Positions 10,598 to 23,077 of a stretch of 64,000 nucleotides of DNA are shown here, piece after piece. The stretch is taken from NCBI GenBank assembly GCA_022828595.1, contig JAKGHH010000005.1, forward strand, positions 56,911,655-56,975,654, given 5' to 3'. The translations under genes and the position numbers were made by a program. The notes under the pieces were generated by a model, which saw nothing but the letters and a program-made list of their open reading frames with translations, searched no databases and had not been told where the DNA came from. The first letter of the stretch is position 1. The number at the start of each line of letters is the position of its first letter. The stretch is from Nelumbo lutea. Its lineage: Eukaryota > Streptophyta > Magnoliopsida > Proteales > Nelumbonaceae.

Positions 10598-11769
10598 TAA
10601 GCCACACATTAGCAACACCGTTTTCTCACCTTTTTTGCAGGAAAACGATACTACAACTGCAGCATCGATGCCAAACATATACAGATATTTCATCTATTAT
10701 GTTCACCTTTTTTGCAGTAAAACAAAGTTTTTATTGTCTAATACACTCTAGACAACAAACCCTAGACAAGCACCAAAACTATTAAACATTCAACCCAGTC
10801 CAGTGAACCAGCAAGGAAATAAACATTTTTATGATTAAAAGGTAATTAGAGAAGAGATGCATGATAGTGGTGATTAAAGGATGATTAATACCAATTAGGA
10901 AATCTATTTGACACAGATAATTTTATCACTACTAGGTAAATTGTATAGGCAAAACAATCTTATGGAATTTTAGACATTAATCTTATGGATAATTGGGCTC
11001 GTAACTTGCTGCATGTTCTGTAATATATATATAAGATGTCTGGGCTTAGGTCCAGGATGAGAAATGATAAACCCTAGTCCAGCTCTCTGAGGTATTGCCG
11101 TCTTGGGAGAAGAACCTTGGATTCTGTCCAAACTGTGGCATTGTTTTTTGCACAAAGTGGCAAACCAATAAGCTCTTATGACTAATCATGCCAGTACTTT
11201 GAGATCCCTGTCACTCACTTGGAATATCCTTTTTTTACAATTGATCATAGGATAAATTTCATTTGCGCCAGAGTAAATGCATGAGATTGCAAATAGGTTG
11301 AATGTAAATTTTGGTTTATTTTTGCTTCTGATTTAACTTTCTTATTTGTTTGTGAGATATAAAATAGGTTAGGTAGTAAATTAATATGATTTCCACGTTA
11401 AGAATGGGGTAGGATAAAAGAGGGCTATTTGTTTAGGGTCCCCACTTTATATGAGAAAGAATTGGGGTCATATGAATTTTATATCAGTTTTCGGATGCAA
11501 AATTTGTATTTTCAGTGAATGAAAATGAGACAAAAAAAGTACAGATTTTGTGTCAGATATATAAGAGTGCAAATCATATAGATGCAAAACTGAACCAGGT
11601 GTAAATTTGTATTGTGTACTTCATATTTTCACTATAAACAAAGAGATCCTTCCACTGAGAGAAAATCAAAAAGAAAAAAAAATAACATGAATTAGATTGC
11701 AATTGAAAACTAGAGATTTCTCTACATGGAACTATATAACAATATCTAATTAAACACAGTTTTCACTGA

Positions 11770-12861
11770 TCAATATTTGTTACACAATTCCAGATCAATC
11801 AAACATTCAAAGAAAAGAGGTTGTTGGCATGGGGACCATAGATACCATTTAGAACAAACACGTTTCCTTCTGTACTTAACCAACCTCCATTGCCCAACTC
11901 TCAAATCGTAGATGCTGAAGTGTCTTTCGTATCTATGAAAAACAATAACTTCACCATTTCTTAGGGTGGTGATAACATTATACAAACATCGTTTTATCTC
12001 CCAATGCACATTGATACTGTATTCTTTAACCCAACCTTCTGCATGAAAATCCTTCAGAACCCACACGTTTATATGTTCATAGGGATCTCGATCAAGAAAT
12101 GACAGAAAGCCTCCTTTCTCTAGTAGTTCTACCTGTGTGTGGAAACGTCGATGAGGGAGTTCCACCAGACGGAATTTTTCTTCCCTGAGATCCATAGATA
12201 TAATATACCAAGTCGAATTAACATTCCAGTATATAACTCCTCTCACTATAACTCTTTTTCCCCAAAAGTATTTATTGATTCGGTTTTCTGTGATCGAATC
12301 GACTAGTCGCCATGAATCATCACCACCACCACCACCACCACAAGTGAATATCTCACACCGAAAAGTGAAACTATGGTAATCTTTAAACAAGTGTATCACC
12401 TTATACTCTTGTGTACAAGGAACGTATAACAATTCGAACCAGTGGCCAATGGGTGTAGTGAAAGGAGGAATGCTTGACCATTGACTTGTAGCAGGATTAA
12501 CTACATAAAGGTTATGAACATTTTGTCCATCTTGCAACAACGGCATGCCATTAGAGCAGCTTCTAAGGTTGGGCATTTCACATGAACTCAAAGATCTAAA
12601 TTTGATGAATCGGTCTATCATCTTGCCTGCTCTGATATCCATAAAACGTAATGCAATCCAACCCGGCTTAAAACATATTAGCCCCAGAGTTATCAAACCC
12701 TGTTCGGCATTGGAGTAATGAGTTTAAATGAAATGAGGATTGGAGATTGATTCAAACCACTTCCTGCATACATGTCTGAAGTTGTTATGAAGATTGTCTG
12801 CTGGAACTCTAGTGAGTATCTCTTTAAAGATGATATCATCACTTAAATATGGGTTGATCAT
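11770..12861 (-). pseudogene. F-box/F-box-associated (FBA) protein, in-frame stop after the F-box
   Basis: Plant F-box proteins are substrate adaptors of SCF ubiquitin ligases: the F-box binds SKP1 and the C-terminal FBA domain recognises the target. From the ATG at 12861 the frame reads a typical F-box (LSDDIIFKEILTRVP... VCRKWFESISNPHFI, residues about 6-45). It then meets a TAA at 12724-12726 (codon 46). The same frame continues without another stop for 317 codons with FBA hallmarks: NPATSQWSSIPP, an EYKVIHLF strand, CEIFTCGGGGGG, SWRLVDS, and later VWVLKDF and VIVFHRYERHFSIYDL. One base change separates it from an intact ~363-residue protein. It could be a recent pseudogene, a read-through allele or a sequencing error. 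No intron is evident. A His/Gly-coding CAC repeat lies at about 12320-12340. Confidence 0.8.
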
Positions 12862-13522
12862 CTTCAAAATTAAGATTCTATTCCTGCACCTATCCCCACG
12901 TTCGTTTGACTTGAAAAAGAAATTAATGAACAGACCTAACAAACAAGTATTGATCAAGGAAGAACGAAAGAATTATTAATAATAGAATAGAAGAAGACAG
13001 AATGCTTGTAGTTAATGGGCAGATGAGAGTATGAGACTAACTAATAAATAAATAAAGATTTAAAATCCCAGTTCGATTAGGAATGTACATAGTTAATAGA
13101 AGGTGAAGTCAGTGCCGAAGACTAATTTAGACTACTTGGCATGCAAGAAAACTTGGAAAACACGTAAAAATGGAACGAATTCGTAAGAGATAATTCCATA
13201 AGGAATTTCCAAATTTCTAAAGGAAACCCAACCCCAATAATCCAATAAAGAAGTTGAGGATTTGTAAAGTTTATTTGCTTTCACTATGTGACCACGTGAA
13301 AGAGGTTTTCTTGGTATTTAAATAAGAAAAGCCTAGAAAAACACATAGGAAAAAAAACAAAGTTGTTGTGTCTGGGTAATTTAGGAAGCTTCCCACAGTT
13401 TATTATCAGGAACTTTTCTTCAGTACAAAGACCCTAGTCCTAATGCAGTGTAAATTAATTGACTTGTACCCCCTCCCCAATTTCGACTTCTTTCACAAAT
13501 TTTCATGATTCGTGTAGCATGG
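12862..13522. other. Upstream region of the F-box pseudogene
   Basis: No coding signal. AT-rich DNA that would hold the promoter of the minus-strand F-box gene; I see no TATA box I would defend. Confidence 0.4.
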
Positions 13523-13749
13523 AGCCCTATTTTGTTGCAGTGCAATTTTATTTGCACTAGTACAAATGTATGAAAGTGCAAACAAAAAAAAATGTAAAAT
13601 GTGGTTTTACTTTATTTTGTTTCATGTCTCATTTTACTTCATTTGCTCTGCAATCAAACAAAATAAGGTAGAATAAAAAATATCACAATTTGCACTCAAA
13701 TGATTTGTACTATCATATTTTTGTATTTGCACTGCCATCAAACCAGGCC
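13523..13749. mobile_element. PIF/Harbinger-type MITE
   Basis: Inverted ends GCCCTATTTTGTTGCAGTGC and GGCAGTGCAAAT (as complement of ATTTGCACTGCC), with ATTTGCACTAGTACAAATG inside. TAA follows the right end. About 225 bp, same family as 19738-20002 and 24249-24499. Confidence 0.7.
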
Positions 13750-14331
13750 TAAATCACAAACATGCCCCAAACAGTGTTAAATTGCCCAAAAATGTTAATT
13801 AGGCACGTTTCCCTTTTTAATTTAGTACGAAAATTTCAATAACCTCACCTGTGTTGGGGCTGCAAACTGGATTTGAACCCAATGAGATATACCATCATTA
13901 GATCCAGCTTTGCTTCCTTAATATTCAAACTCATAATCAATACTAAAATGCAGTTGTTCTCGACTTCATATCAGATTTCTCACATTGCTTCTTAACCTTT
14001 TTAGAATTTTGTGGGTTTTTTTTTTGAATTTTAAAAATATAAATTTGAATAAGGGACTATTTAAGCTCACCTATAACTAGGGATGATCATTTCTGCCCGT
14101 CTGAGAAAATCTGAGTTTGGGATTAGGTTTTTTGTTAAAGCCTGTCTTGACCCAGGCCCGCATCAAGCCCACAAAATTTAGTTCTGGACTTGCTCCTAAT
14201 TTTTTAGGCCTGGCTCAGATATTTATAAATAATATATATCTTTATGTATATATATTATTTAAAAATATTTGAAAATTGATGTTTTATATATTAAATAAAG
14301 ACTAATAGAGATTTATAGGAGATTAAATATT

Positions 14332-15527
14332 GGGTAAAATACAAAGACCCCCTGGCTATTGCTACCAGCAATTCAGAAGTGCCCACTATTTTAGAATTTT
14401 TACAGCGACGGAAGTTGTAAACAAACAAGGCTAAGCAATTATCTTTGGCAATAAAAAGGATTGTAATTCTTGAACGAAGACCTGTATTGATGGTTGCCAG
14501 AGAAATGGATGTACTAGTTAACTGTTACTCTCACTCGATGAAAATGGGAGGTGCTATTCAGGGAAGAACAGTGAGTGGTGAGAGCACTTCAACTTCTACC
14601 ACACAACATGGGAATAACTCCAGGACTGTGGTTGATGACCCTATGAGAAGAGTACAGACACATGGAAGATCCACCAAACATGAACCTGCAACTGTGAGTG
14701 GTGTGGTCAGTGAATCTATGCACTACAGGACCAAAGATGTGGATAATAAATCTCTTGGTCTTACCACTTTTTCCACAATAGATAGATCATCTACTTTTTT
14801 GGTTTCTGATTCTGAGGAGAATGTCAACTTGGCACTGCAGAATACCAGTTCAGGAGAGCCTCTTCAAAAGCCTCTATCAAGTGAGTTTCATGATTTGGGA
14901 ACAAAAGAGGGGATAAAGAGTATAGATGCTGGAACTTCTGATGTTGAGGCTGAGCAGTCAAGTTCAGAATCTTAACTTTCTCCTAGCAGCAGTCGATTTG
15001 ACTCTAATGCTTCTGTGGAGTCACAAGTTCCTTCTGCAGCAATTTCACCTGATGAAATGTACAATTCTGCATTTGCTCTCGTTGAGGCAGAGATGGCTGG
15101 AGACCCTACTTATTTGGTTGCTATCATTGTTGAGTACTTACGGAGTGCGGCTGTGGAAAAACTCAAAGTACATCCAAATCTGTATGTTTTGACTGTACAA
15201 CTGCTAGCTCGTAGTGATCGCTATGCAGAGCTTATTCTCCTTGATATCGGGTAGAAGAAAAGGGAGGAGAGAAAGGGGAAGGGAAGAAGAGAGACCGGGG
15301 GAGAGAGAAAGGGAGGACAGAGGATTTCGGAAGTGTATCGTGAGATTGGAGAATATGAACAGTATTTTTCTCTGAATAGTTATTATAAGGGTAGTATGGG
15401 AATTAAAAACTATTGCAATGGTGGATTTCAACGGAAGGCTAACGAAAAGGGGTCTTTGTCTCACGGTCATAGTACAGGGGGGGTTTTGTCGCAAAACGAA
15501 GTAAAGGGGGGTCTTTGTAATTAACCC
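14332..15527. mobile_element. Pack-MULE carrying a Mic1-like gene fragment
   Basis: Terminal inverted repeats GGGTAAAATACAAAGACCCC and GGGTTAATTACAAAGACCCC (19 of the first 21 bases match). They are flanked by a 9-bp target duplication with one mismatch (TTAAATATT at 14323-14331, TTAAAAATT at 15528-15536). This GGGTTAATTACAAAGACCCC end is typical of plant MULEs. The cargo at 14445-15254 is a host gene fragment, and no transposase is present. It is inserted within the hAT element 14078-16340. Confidence 0.85.
14445..15254 (+). pseudogene. Captured fragment of a Mic1/RMC1-like (colon cancer-associated Mic1-like) gene
   Basis: One reading frame runs the whole length with a single internal stop: TAA at 14973-14975, followed in the same frame by LSPSSSRFDSNASVESQVP. 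The second half (ISPDEMYNSAFALVEAEM, GDPTYLVAIIVEYLRSA, VHPNLYVLTVQLLARS) resembles, from memory, the C-terminal domain of plant Mic1-like proteins (Arabidopsis At3g12010 type, related to RMC1 of the Mon1-Ccz1 complex). The first half (ERRPVLMVAREMDVLVNCYSHSM) fits the middle of the same protein. There is no start context and no C-terminus: the frame ends in unrelated purine-rich sequence before the right TIR. It is a transposon-carried fragment, not a functional gene. Confidence 0.65.
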
Positions 15528-16482
15528 TTAAAAATTTTAGTCCTACGTCTTAGATCTTATCAAATTCTAATATAGTATTTAATGAAATATAAAAATTACT
15601 AAACCCTAATCTTCTCAACCATCTTTTTCTCTCACTAATTTTACAAAACCACCACCGCACCCAATCTCTCTCTCTCTCTCACCAAAAGACGAATCTTCTA
15701 GTGATGAAGAATACAATTGATGAAGATAAATCTTAAGTTCAAAGATGTTGCATGTTTTGGGTAAAATTGAAACCATTTTCAATATTTTATTACTTATTTA
15801 TTTACATTAATTTGAACTATTTTTCTTAATTTGCTAATATCTTTTTTATGTACTTTTTATTTGTAGGAGTTGAATGGAAGATAGAGCTCCTTATAGAGAT
15901 GTTTAAAGTTGTTTTGTGGATATTATATGACAATGGATGGTTACTTTTTGATAGATATTATAGGTTCTAAGTTGAGTTTTTGTTGATAGAAGAATGGGTT
16001 TGTTAAAATTATAATTTTTAGCATACTAATGACCAATTAAAACTTATAAGTTACAAAGTATAATTATTTAATTTCGTTTATGTTAGAAGCTTTTATCTTG
16101 ATATTAAGTTTAAAGTTTCTTATAGGTTACTATAGTCTTTGAAAAAAGTACAATTGTTTAATTTTGGAACTGAAATACAATAATTAGGCCTGAAATCTTG
16201 ACCCAGCCCAGCCTAAGCCCATATAGGGCCGGGCCCAAACTTATATTTTTAGGCCCATAATGTGGGCTGCGCTCGGGCCTAGCCTAAGTCCATTGTTATG
16301 AAGGCAAACCCCAACTCGGCCCAGCCCATGATCACCCCTACCTACAACCAATTCATCAATTAAGAAACTGAGTGTAACATGGGTTTCTTTCTAACACCAG
16401 CCCATGCATAGTGTGGGTCTCTTTTAGTATTTCCTATAATACAGTATGAGAGGAATTAAGAGGTCAGACAAAAAACAGTAGC

Positions 16483-16640
16483 AAGGTGCCAATCAGCTGG
16501 TTGGTAAGGTCTCATGCTAGTTGTAGCAGAGACTTGGGATTGAATCCCTATGATTTCAACTGGTTACATATATCAATTTACATAAATTTGAAGCCCAGAT
16601 CTCTTTCAAGCAAAAACTCTACTCACAAGACCATCCAACA
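16483..16640. repeat. Possible tRNA-derived SINE fragment
   Basis: CAGCTGGTTGGTAAGGTCTC followed about 30 bp later by GGGATTGAATCCC resembles a tRNA A box and B box at normal spacing. No clear flanking duplication was found. Confidence 0.35.
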
Positions 16641-16730
16641 GCTCATTGGAAATATCTCCCTTACATATATTTTAAATTCATAGAGAGATGTTTCCAATGT
16701 ATAGCTGGATGCTCATGCTTTCAGAGTGTG

Positions 16731-16831
<101 letters not shown>

Positions 16832-17028
16832 CCGGTTTTGGATCGACGATTCAACATCTAATTCAAACGAATGGCCTGTTCTATTTATGAAACACATTCA
16901 TTCTAACCAAGTGGGCCATTTGATCTAATAAACATTTATATGAATTTTGAAATTCATAGTAGGAAATAAAACAAATCTACCTTTTCTATTTATTTCTAAC
17001 CATATGTGTTTCATAAGTTCAGGATTTA

Positions 17029-17523
17029 GGGCTCAGTTTGTTTTCAGTGCGAATTAAATTTGCACTGGTGTATGTATGGGATGGGAGTGCAAAAATAAGA
17101 CGTAGTTTAGATAAATTTTTACTTTTGGATTTTCAGCTTTCAAAAGTTGGATTTGTTTACTTGGCAGCACCTACCTTTGGAAGCCAAAGTCTAGAAAGCC
17201 GAAGTCACTTTAGGGCCAAAATCCCAAAGCCAAGAAGAAAAAAAAAAAAAGACTTTGGGATTTGGACTTCTAGCTTTTTAAGCAAAATGACTCTCACCAT
17301 CGAAATTTGCTCTTGACTCTCCACTTTAATTAGATTGGGAAGTGGGACGAAAGTGGTGCAAATTTTATATCGAATTTTGGGATGCAAAATGTGAATGCAA
17401 ATGAGACAAGAAATACATATTTTATACCAGGTAAGTGCAATTCATATTTGCAAACAGATGAAAAAATAAACTGGGTGAAAAATTAGTATTAGATTCAGGT
17501 TTACACTGCAAATAAATAGAGCC
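17029..17523. mobile_element. PIF/Harbinger-type MITE with an insertion
   Basis: Left end GGGCTCAGTTTGTTTTCAGTGC-type after TTA; right end ACTGCAAATAAATAGAGCC before TAG. The two halves match the 13.5 and 19.7 kb copies but are separated by about 200 bp of other sequence (about 17125-17330) that has its own inverted AAAGCCAAGAAG/GACTTTGGG-like pieces. Confidence 0.6.
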
Positions 17524-17686
17524 TAGTGTTTCGATTTCCACATACTCGATTGGTCCAAATGTTTGGTGGGTTAGAAACTTGAACCAACCTATCACAGGCC
17601 GGCTCAAAACCTGATAAGACCTGAAACCCATGCATAGAAACATAGGAGAATATCTTAGAGGCTGTTTGACAAGTCTTTCCAAGTGG

Positions 17687-17860
17687 CTTTTTGGGCTTTT
17701 GAAATATTTGAAAACCAATTTTTAGTCTTTTTCAGTTTGATAACAAAGAGCCAGCAATTTTACAGTCCTAAAAAGCTCAAATCTTCATCCTTTGTCTTCT
17801 GGGCTTTTGAAAGATCTAAAGACCAAATTTTAGTCTTTTTTCATTCGATAACAAATAGCC
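17687..17860. repeat. Two-copy tandem repeat, ~105-bp period
   Basis: GGGCTTTTGAAATATTTGAA...TTTTTAGTCTTTTTCAGTTTGATAACAAAGAGCC recurs at about 17795 with a dozen or so differences. Non-coding. Confidence 0.65.
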
Positions 17861-18602
17861 CGATGAATTGAAAGATGTCTTCGTTGAAATAGGATTAACT
17901 GAACGCTTTAACTGTTCAGCAGACTGTAGAACCAATAATAATACCCCACTTCAGTCATAAAATTCATGGGCCCACAACCATTCAGTCCTATTAATTTTTA
18001 TCACTAATGCGGAACGTTATCATTGCTTCCACAGCCTTTTACACAATTAAAGCGTTCGATTCATCCAAATTCGTCTTCATTATGTATTAGGGGCTTAATC
18101 ACATCTAGTTGTGGTGATATGGAATACATGGAATAATCTTTGTTGGTGGCAGTCATTGGGCCAGCCCAAAGAGCAATACTTCCAGCCAGGAACTTGGGCT
18201 TTCACGGCGAAAGCCCTTTATATGGGCCCTTAATTTGCTTGGCTCTGCATGTTAATATCATTTCTCAAATCTAATGGTAAACTGGTGAGGACAAGACTGA
18301 TCAAATTAAAACACAGTGATCAGTCAGTGATGCATTTTAAAAGATGGAAAGGGGTGAGGTGGGGACCTAAGGAGGGAGACTGGATCCGGTTGGTATACTT
18401 GATGAGCATACTGAGTAAACATTCAATAAATATGCTGACGTCTGGCTTTAAGCCACTGCACCCATTGGGTTAAGTATTTATGAGACGGGCAGGTGTGTCA
18501 ACCTACTTATTGAGTACGTATACTCAATGTGGTGATGCAGTGTAAAATTTGCACTCCGTTCAGGTTTATAAACTGCTAGAAATATGCATATATCCGTGAG
18601 TG

Positions 18603-18734
18603 GGATCTCCTTTCAACAAAACACGTTCCAACACCTTACATCTTATTATAAAATTGGAGCCCACCATAAAAGTGAGACCTGTCATGTTACGGTGTTATAT
18701 GATGTTGGAATATATTTTGTTGGCAGGTGATCCG
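18603..18734. mobile_element. Foldback (snapback) MITE
   Basis: GGATCTCCTTTCAACAAAAC... at the left pairs with the complement of ...TTTTGTTGGCAGGTGATCC at the right, nearly the whole ~130 bp forming one hairpin. Non-coding. Confidence 0.65.
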
Positions 18735-19001
18735 GGCTCTCTATCTAAAAGGCTCTGAGCAATTTTAATTAATAGGAATAAATTCTATGATACCGGTTCA
18801 TTGGTTACAAGTTTTTCCTGGATCGAATCCATTTATGTTTTTGGTATATTAAGAAATAAGATAATGGATGATAGAGGAATCCGGATCTGGTGATTAAAAC
18901 ACTCTATGCAGAACCCTATACTCACAGTCACACATTGGGGCATAAAGGGCAGTCCAATGCACAAAACTCCCCCAATGTGGGGTTTGAGGAGGGACATATA
19001 T

Positions 19002-19268
19002 ACGGTTTTTAAAACTGAATCGGTCAGAGGTCCGGTTATTGATTTGAACGGTCTGACCATTTCACTCGAACAATCAGGCCATTCTAACAAAAAAATAAAA
19101 TAAAAATAAAAATTTGAAAACGGTCAAAACTGTTCGAACGGTTAACTGGCTGATTCAGCAGTTTGCTTATCAAAATCAACAATTTTGGGGAAAAAGCGGT
19201 TTTGGGGTAAAACGGAACTGGTCAGATGATCAGTTCCTGGTTTTTCTGGTCTCGTTTTGAAAACCATT
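19002..19268. mobile_element. MULE-type MITE (GGTTTTTAAAACC family)
   Basis: Inverted ends CGGTTTTTAAAACTG and CGTTTTGAAAACCATT. The flanks repeat GACATATAT (18993-19001 and 19269-19277), and the match extends two more bases. The interior matches 20086-20337 and 22428-22715. Confidence 0.8.
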
Positions 19269-19737
19269 GACATATATACTCTGCCTTATCCTTCTATACT
19301 TTTATTGCCATTTATAAGGAGATGTTCCCAGTATACGATTATAGTGTATTGTGTATAGGATGTGGTCAGTGTTTTGCGGTCAGAAGATCTGAGCATGGAG
19401 ACATCAGGGTGGAAGTTGGGAGGACTAGCCATTCCACAGAGAGCCTGTAGTTTTACAAGTCTGATCTCATGCCTCCTATTTTGGAAGGATGCTGAGTAAT
19501 CATTCAAACAATGAGATTGGCTTCTATCAGGGCAAATCTGTGTCCACACCGTTCTAACAACCTTTTGCAATCTTGTATTGGGAATACCTCCCTGTGAAAT
19601 AAAGTACACAAATATGGAGATACTCTCAATGCAAGGCAGTAAATGCTGCTCGAATGGGCTTTGCCCTGACTGAAGCCGAACTCTCCAACAACTAGGTCAT
19701 TCATCCATTTGTTCACTTTGTTTAATATGGATCTTTA

Positions 19738-20002
19738 GGTTGTCTTTGATTGCACTGCAAATAAATTTGCACTGGTGTAAAATTATGGCTGTGCAAATGA
19801 TTTTAGTGTAAAATATGATCTATTTTTGTTTTATGTTTTAATTTATTTTGTTTGATTGCAGTACAAATGAAGTAAATCAAGATCCGAGGCAGAATAAAGT
19901 AAATCCCAAAACAAAACTAAACAAGAATTTACATTTTTTTTATTTGCACTCCCATGCATTTGTACTAGTGCAAATAAAATTGCAGTGTAACCAAACACAG
20001 CC
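19738..20002. mobile_element. PIF/Harbinger-type MITE, complete copy
   Basis: 265 bp with ends GGTTGTCTTTGATTGCACTGC and, on the complement, GGCTGTGTTTGGTTACACTGC. Bounded by TTA on both sides (19735-19737, 20003-20005), as expected for the TWA preference of PIF/Harbinger. This is the best-preserved copy of the family in the window (others at 9.3, 13.5, 17.0, 24.2 and 32.8 kb). Confidence 0.8.
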
Positions 20003-20085
20003 TTACAGTTTTACACCACCTTCCTCCCATCTTTACTCTTCCCCCATAACATGTAGAGATTACCGCACTATATGCATTTGCACCA

Positions 20086-20337
20086 AGGTTTTTAAAACCG
20101 ACCCGGAGATCGAACCGATCAAGGGTCCAGTTCTCAAGTCGAACAATCGGCTTGTTCTAACAAAAAAAAATAAAAAGGTCAAAAACGTTCGAATGGTTCG
20201 AACGGTTTGAATGGTTAACCTCCTGGGTCAGTGGTTTTCTGACCAAAATCAACGGTTTTGGAGAAAATCCGGTTTTGGGGAACAACGGCTGACCAGTTCA
20301 CAGTTTTTCCGGTGTGATCTAGTTTTGAAAACCATGA
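20086..20337. mobile_element. MULE-type MITE (GGTTTTTAAAACC family)
   Basis: Ends GGTTTTTAAAACCGACC and AGTTTTGAAAACCATG. Flanks share TTGCACC (20078-20084, 20339-20345); 7 of 9 bases match if a 9-bp duplication is assumed. Confidence 0.75.
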
Positions 20338-20949
20338 CTTGCACCCATTTACAATCCCTTTATTTGCATCACAAATAAAAAAAGCAAACTAAAACCTGGA
20401 TCGAGATTGAAACATCCTTTAAAAAGTTAATAAATTTCTTAGTACTTTCACAACTTATTTCTATTTCCCTTGATATTGAAACGAAATTTTATTGGAATCG
20501 ACATATCCCCCAATGAGCGCTATCAGCACTATATGGAGTATAAGAAATATATAGTACTATAATGTAAGTTGGTGACAATGTTATAGATATGCACAGTAGT
20601 AAAGTTGTTACCCACTTAGTGGACATAATTACCACAATGATCCAATTCAATATTTTTTTTTCTAAATATGAAGTTAAATATTAGTTTTTATTTATAAAAT
20701 TGATTATTTGGTTAATCTATTAGAATCATTTGCATTTTCTATAAGTTTAAATTTTATTTCTACTCATTAGCTTTGGCTGTTAAGGCTTACAAGGCAATTT
20801 CACAACATATTATTTTGTTTATAACCTTAGTTTCTTAGTTTTATTTAAAGATCTTGAACAAAATAATAATTTAAAAATGTGTATTTTTTGTATCATTTCA
20901 TAAAATATCATTTTATATTTTAAACTACTTACAATGTTTCTACTATGTT

Positions 20950-21276
20950 TACAATATCAATTTGGATTGGACTGATTTTGTATTGGACCCCATCCAGTCC
21001 AAAATCAATTTGGATGGATTGGACAGACCAACAAGACATATTGGATCAATCCAGTCCAAAATATTTATTAGATTGGATTGGACCTGGTCCATCCCTAACA
21101 AATTTATATTGGATTAGGTTGGATTAAGTCAATATCTAATTCATTAATATAAGATAAGATTATGTATCAATTAATGGACCAAACATTTATTGGATTGGAT
21201 TGAATCTGATATATTTATAATGAATTCACATTGAACTGAATCGGATTGAATGAATTCCAGTATAATTGACACCCCT
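20950..21276. mobile_element. hAT-type MITE, left end missing
   Basis: GGATTGGA/TCCAATCC-rich interior and a right end ATAATTGACACCCCTA, the complement of the TAGGGGTGTCAATTGGA terminus at 36797 and 41018. No left terminus found. Confidence 0.6.
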
Positions 21277-21743
21277 ATATATGTACAATAATCTTTTCCT
21301 CTAAAAAACAAAGGTTCATAATAAATGCGTTAATTGAGTAGTTATGAAATTCAATGGATGAAATGATGGAACTAGTGAGCCTTAGCCGTAGGGGACATCA
21401 CCTGGCGTATTGTCTTTGGAAGTAGAAAGTTAGACAATTTATGCTTTCACGGGTGTAATGTAACCAGCTCCAACTTCATGATCATTGACTCTTATTGCCT
21501 TGTGCAAAAGCCCAAGGATTAATCAGTTGTTTCAATTTAATAGGACTCCTCACTCGTGATTGGTTACGACTTAGGTACTTAGCCTGCAGCTGGTTCACAC
21601 ATTGGCCATTTCCATGAACGATATCTTTTTGTTGTTTTCTCAACAGCCAGACCGATGATGACTTATGTGATTTAATTGGGACTCTTGAACTCTTGATTCC
21701 ATCAACATAACCATTTCTCCCAGAAGAAGAAGCTAATGATCCG

Positions 21744-22012
21744 TTTGGTTTATAATTGAAATTGGAATTGAAATGGTCTATTGTTATAGTTATTTGGTTC
21801 AAACATGAATTAAAATAAGTTGAAATGAGATTTTATTTCTTAGGATAAAAGAAGAAATGATCATTTTTTCAAATGGGAAAATGCTATTTGGATAAAAATA
21901 AAAATTAGGATTTTGATTCTGTCAAGTTCCAACTAAACAGTTGGAATTAAAATGTTCCATTCCAATTCCAATTCTTATTCCCAATTCATATGATTTCATG
22001 CACCCTTAAGTT
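21744..22012. repeat. MITE-like dispersed repeat (GGAATTGAAAT type)
   Basis: Starts near TTTGGTTTATAATTGAAATTGG and ends near CAATTCCAATTCTTATTCCC; diverged copy of the 8620-8926 family. Confidence 0.5.
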
Positions 22013-22427
22013 TCATGGCCGTACTACCAATGTGATGTGTGGAGCAGCTAACTTGCGCTTTTCCATCAACTTTATTTCCGGAATTGGACTACTCAACTAG
22101 ACTCTCACATGCTTTCCGTTAAAAAAACATGAAAAGGGGAGGCAGTGTTCGAAGTTGACGTCCCTGCTCATTAAATTTGGCCGGATGTAGAACATTTTAG
22201 GATCTGAGTTTCCTTCATTTTCACACTCTCTCTCTCTGAATCTATCTATCTCATTCACGTACACACAGAATAGTAACTAGCTTGTGGAGGAATTTGAAAA
22301 CAGGTGTAGGGTTTCAGTTCAACATGCTCTGCAAACCCCCGTGAGAAACCCCTTTAATTTTAGTTCGAAAGTGGACTAGTATTGCACAATTGACAGTGCA
22401 GAAACAGTTGAGAATCTTGAGATTTAA

Positions 22428-22715
22428 CCATGGTTTTTAAAACCGAATCAGTTAGGGGTTCGGTTATCGGTTTGAACGGTCCAATTGTTCGACCCGAACA
22501 GTCAGCCCGTTTTGACAAAAAAATTAAAAAATTAAAAACAGTCAAAACCGTTTGAACGGTTTGAACAGTTAACCAGCCAATACAACGGTTTGCTGACCAA
22601 AATCAATGGTTTTAGAAAAAAAAAAGCGGTTTTGAGAAAAAACAAAACCAGTCAAGTGATTTGTTTTCAGTTTTTCCGGTCTGACCATCCAGTCTGGTCC
22701 GGTTTTAAAATCCAT
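22428..22715. mobile_element. MULE-type MITE (GGTTTTTAAAACC family)
   Basis: Ends CCATGGTTTTTAAAACCG and GGTTTTAAAATCCAT with a perfect AGATTTAA repeat on both flanks (22420-22427, 22716-22723; the ninth base differs). Confidence 0.8.
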
Positions 22716-23077
22716 AGATTTAATGCATTTAAAGCTATATTTGGCATTCCTTTGACTTATCTCCTTTTTGCATTTAAAACATATAAACACTGAACTATAA
22801 ATACGAAATAAGTTCTTAAAAACAAAAAATGCCAAATGCAGCTTGAGCTTACATCTTCTCATCTTACTATGTAAAGGTTTGGTTGCAAGGAAAAATCTAT
22901 ACAGCTGAATGATTCATCATTAATATCTATTTCTAGGGTTTTTAAAGGGAGATCTGGCCAAAAAATCAACCCAACCCACAGACCCGACTCGAAGGGGAAG
23001 GTGGCCTGATCCGACCCAATCCGAAGAGATTTTGGATTACAAGGTCACCTATTTTTGGTAGGGCCATCAAACGTGGG

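Larger units (their letters stand above)
14078..16340. mobile_element. hAT-type element, host of a nested Pack-MULE
   Basis: Ends TAGGGATGATCATTTCTGCC and, on the complement, TAGGGGTGATCATGGGCTGG. The 8-bp target duplication differs by one base (CCTATAAC at 14070-14077, CCTACAAC at 16341-16348). GC-poor with GGGCC/GGCCC-rich termini. Without the nested insertion at 14332-15527 it is about 1.1 kb and has no transposase. Confidence 0.8.

Noticed and set aside
10280..10693. 137-residue minus-strand ORF
   Set aside because: It spans a MITE boundary and runs into unrelated sequence; low-complexity and not gene-like.
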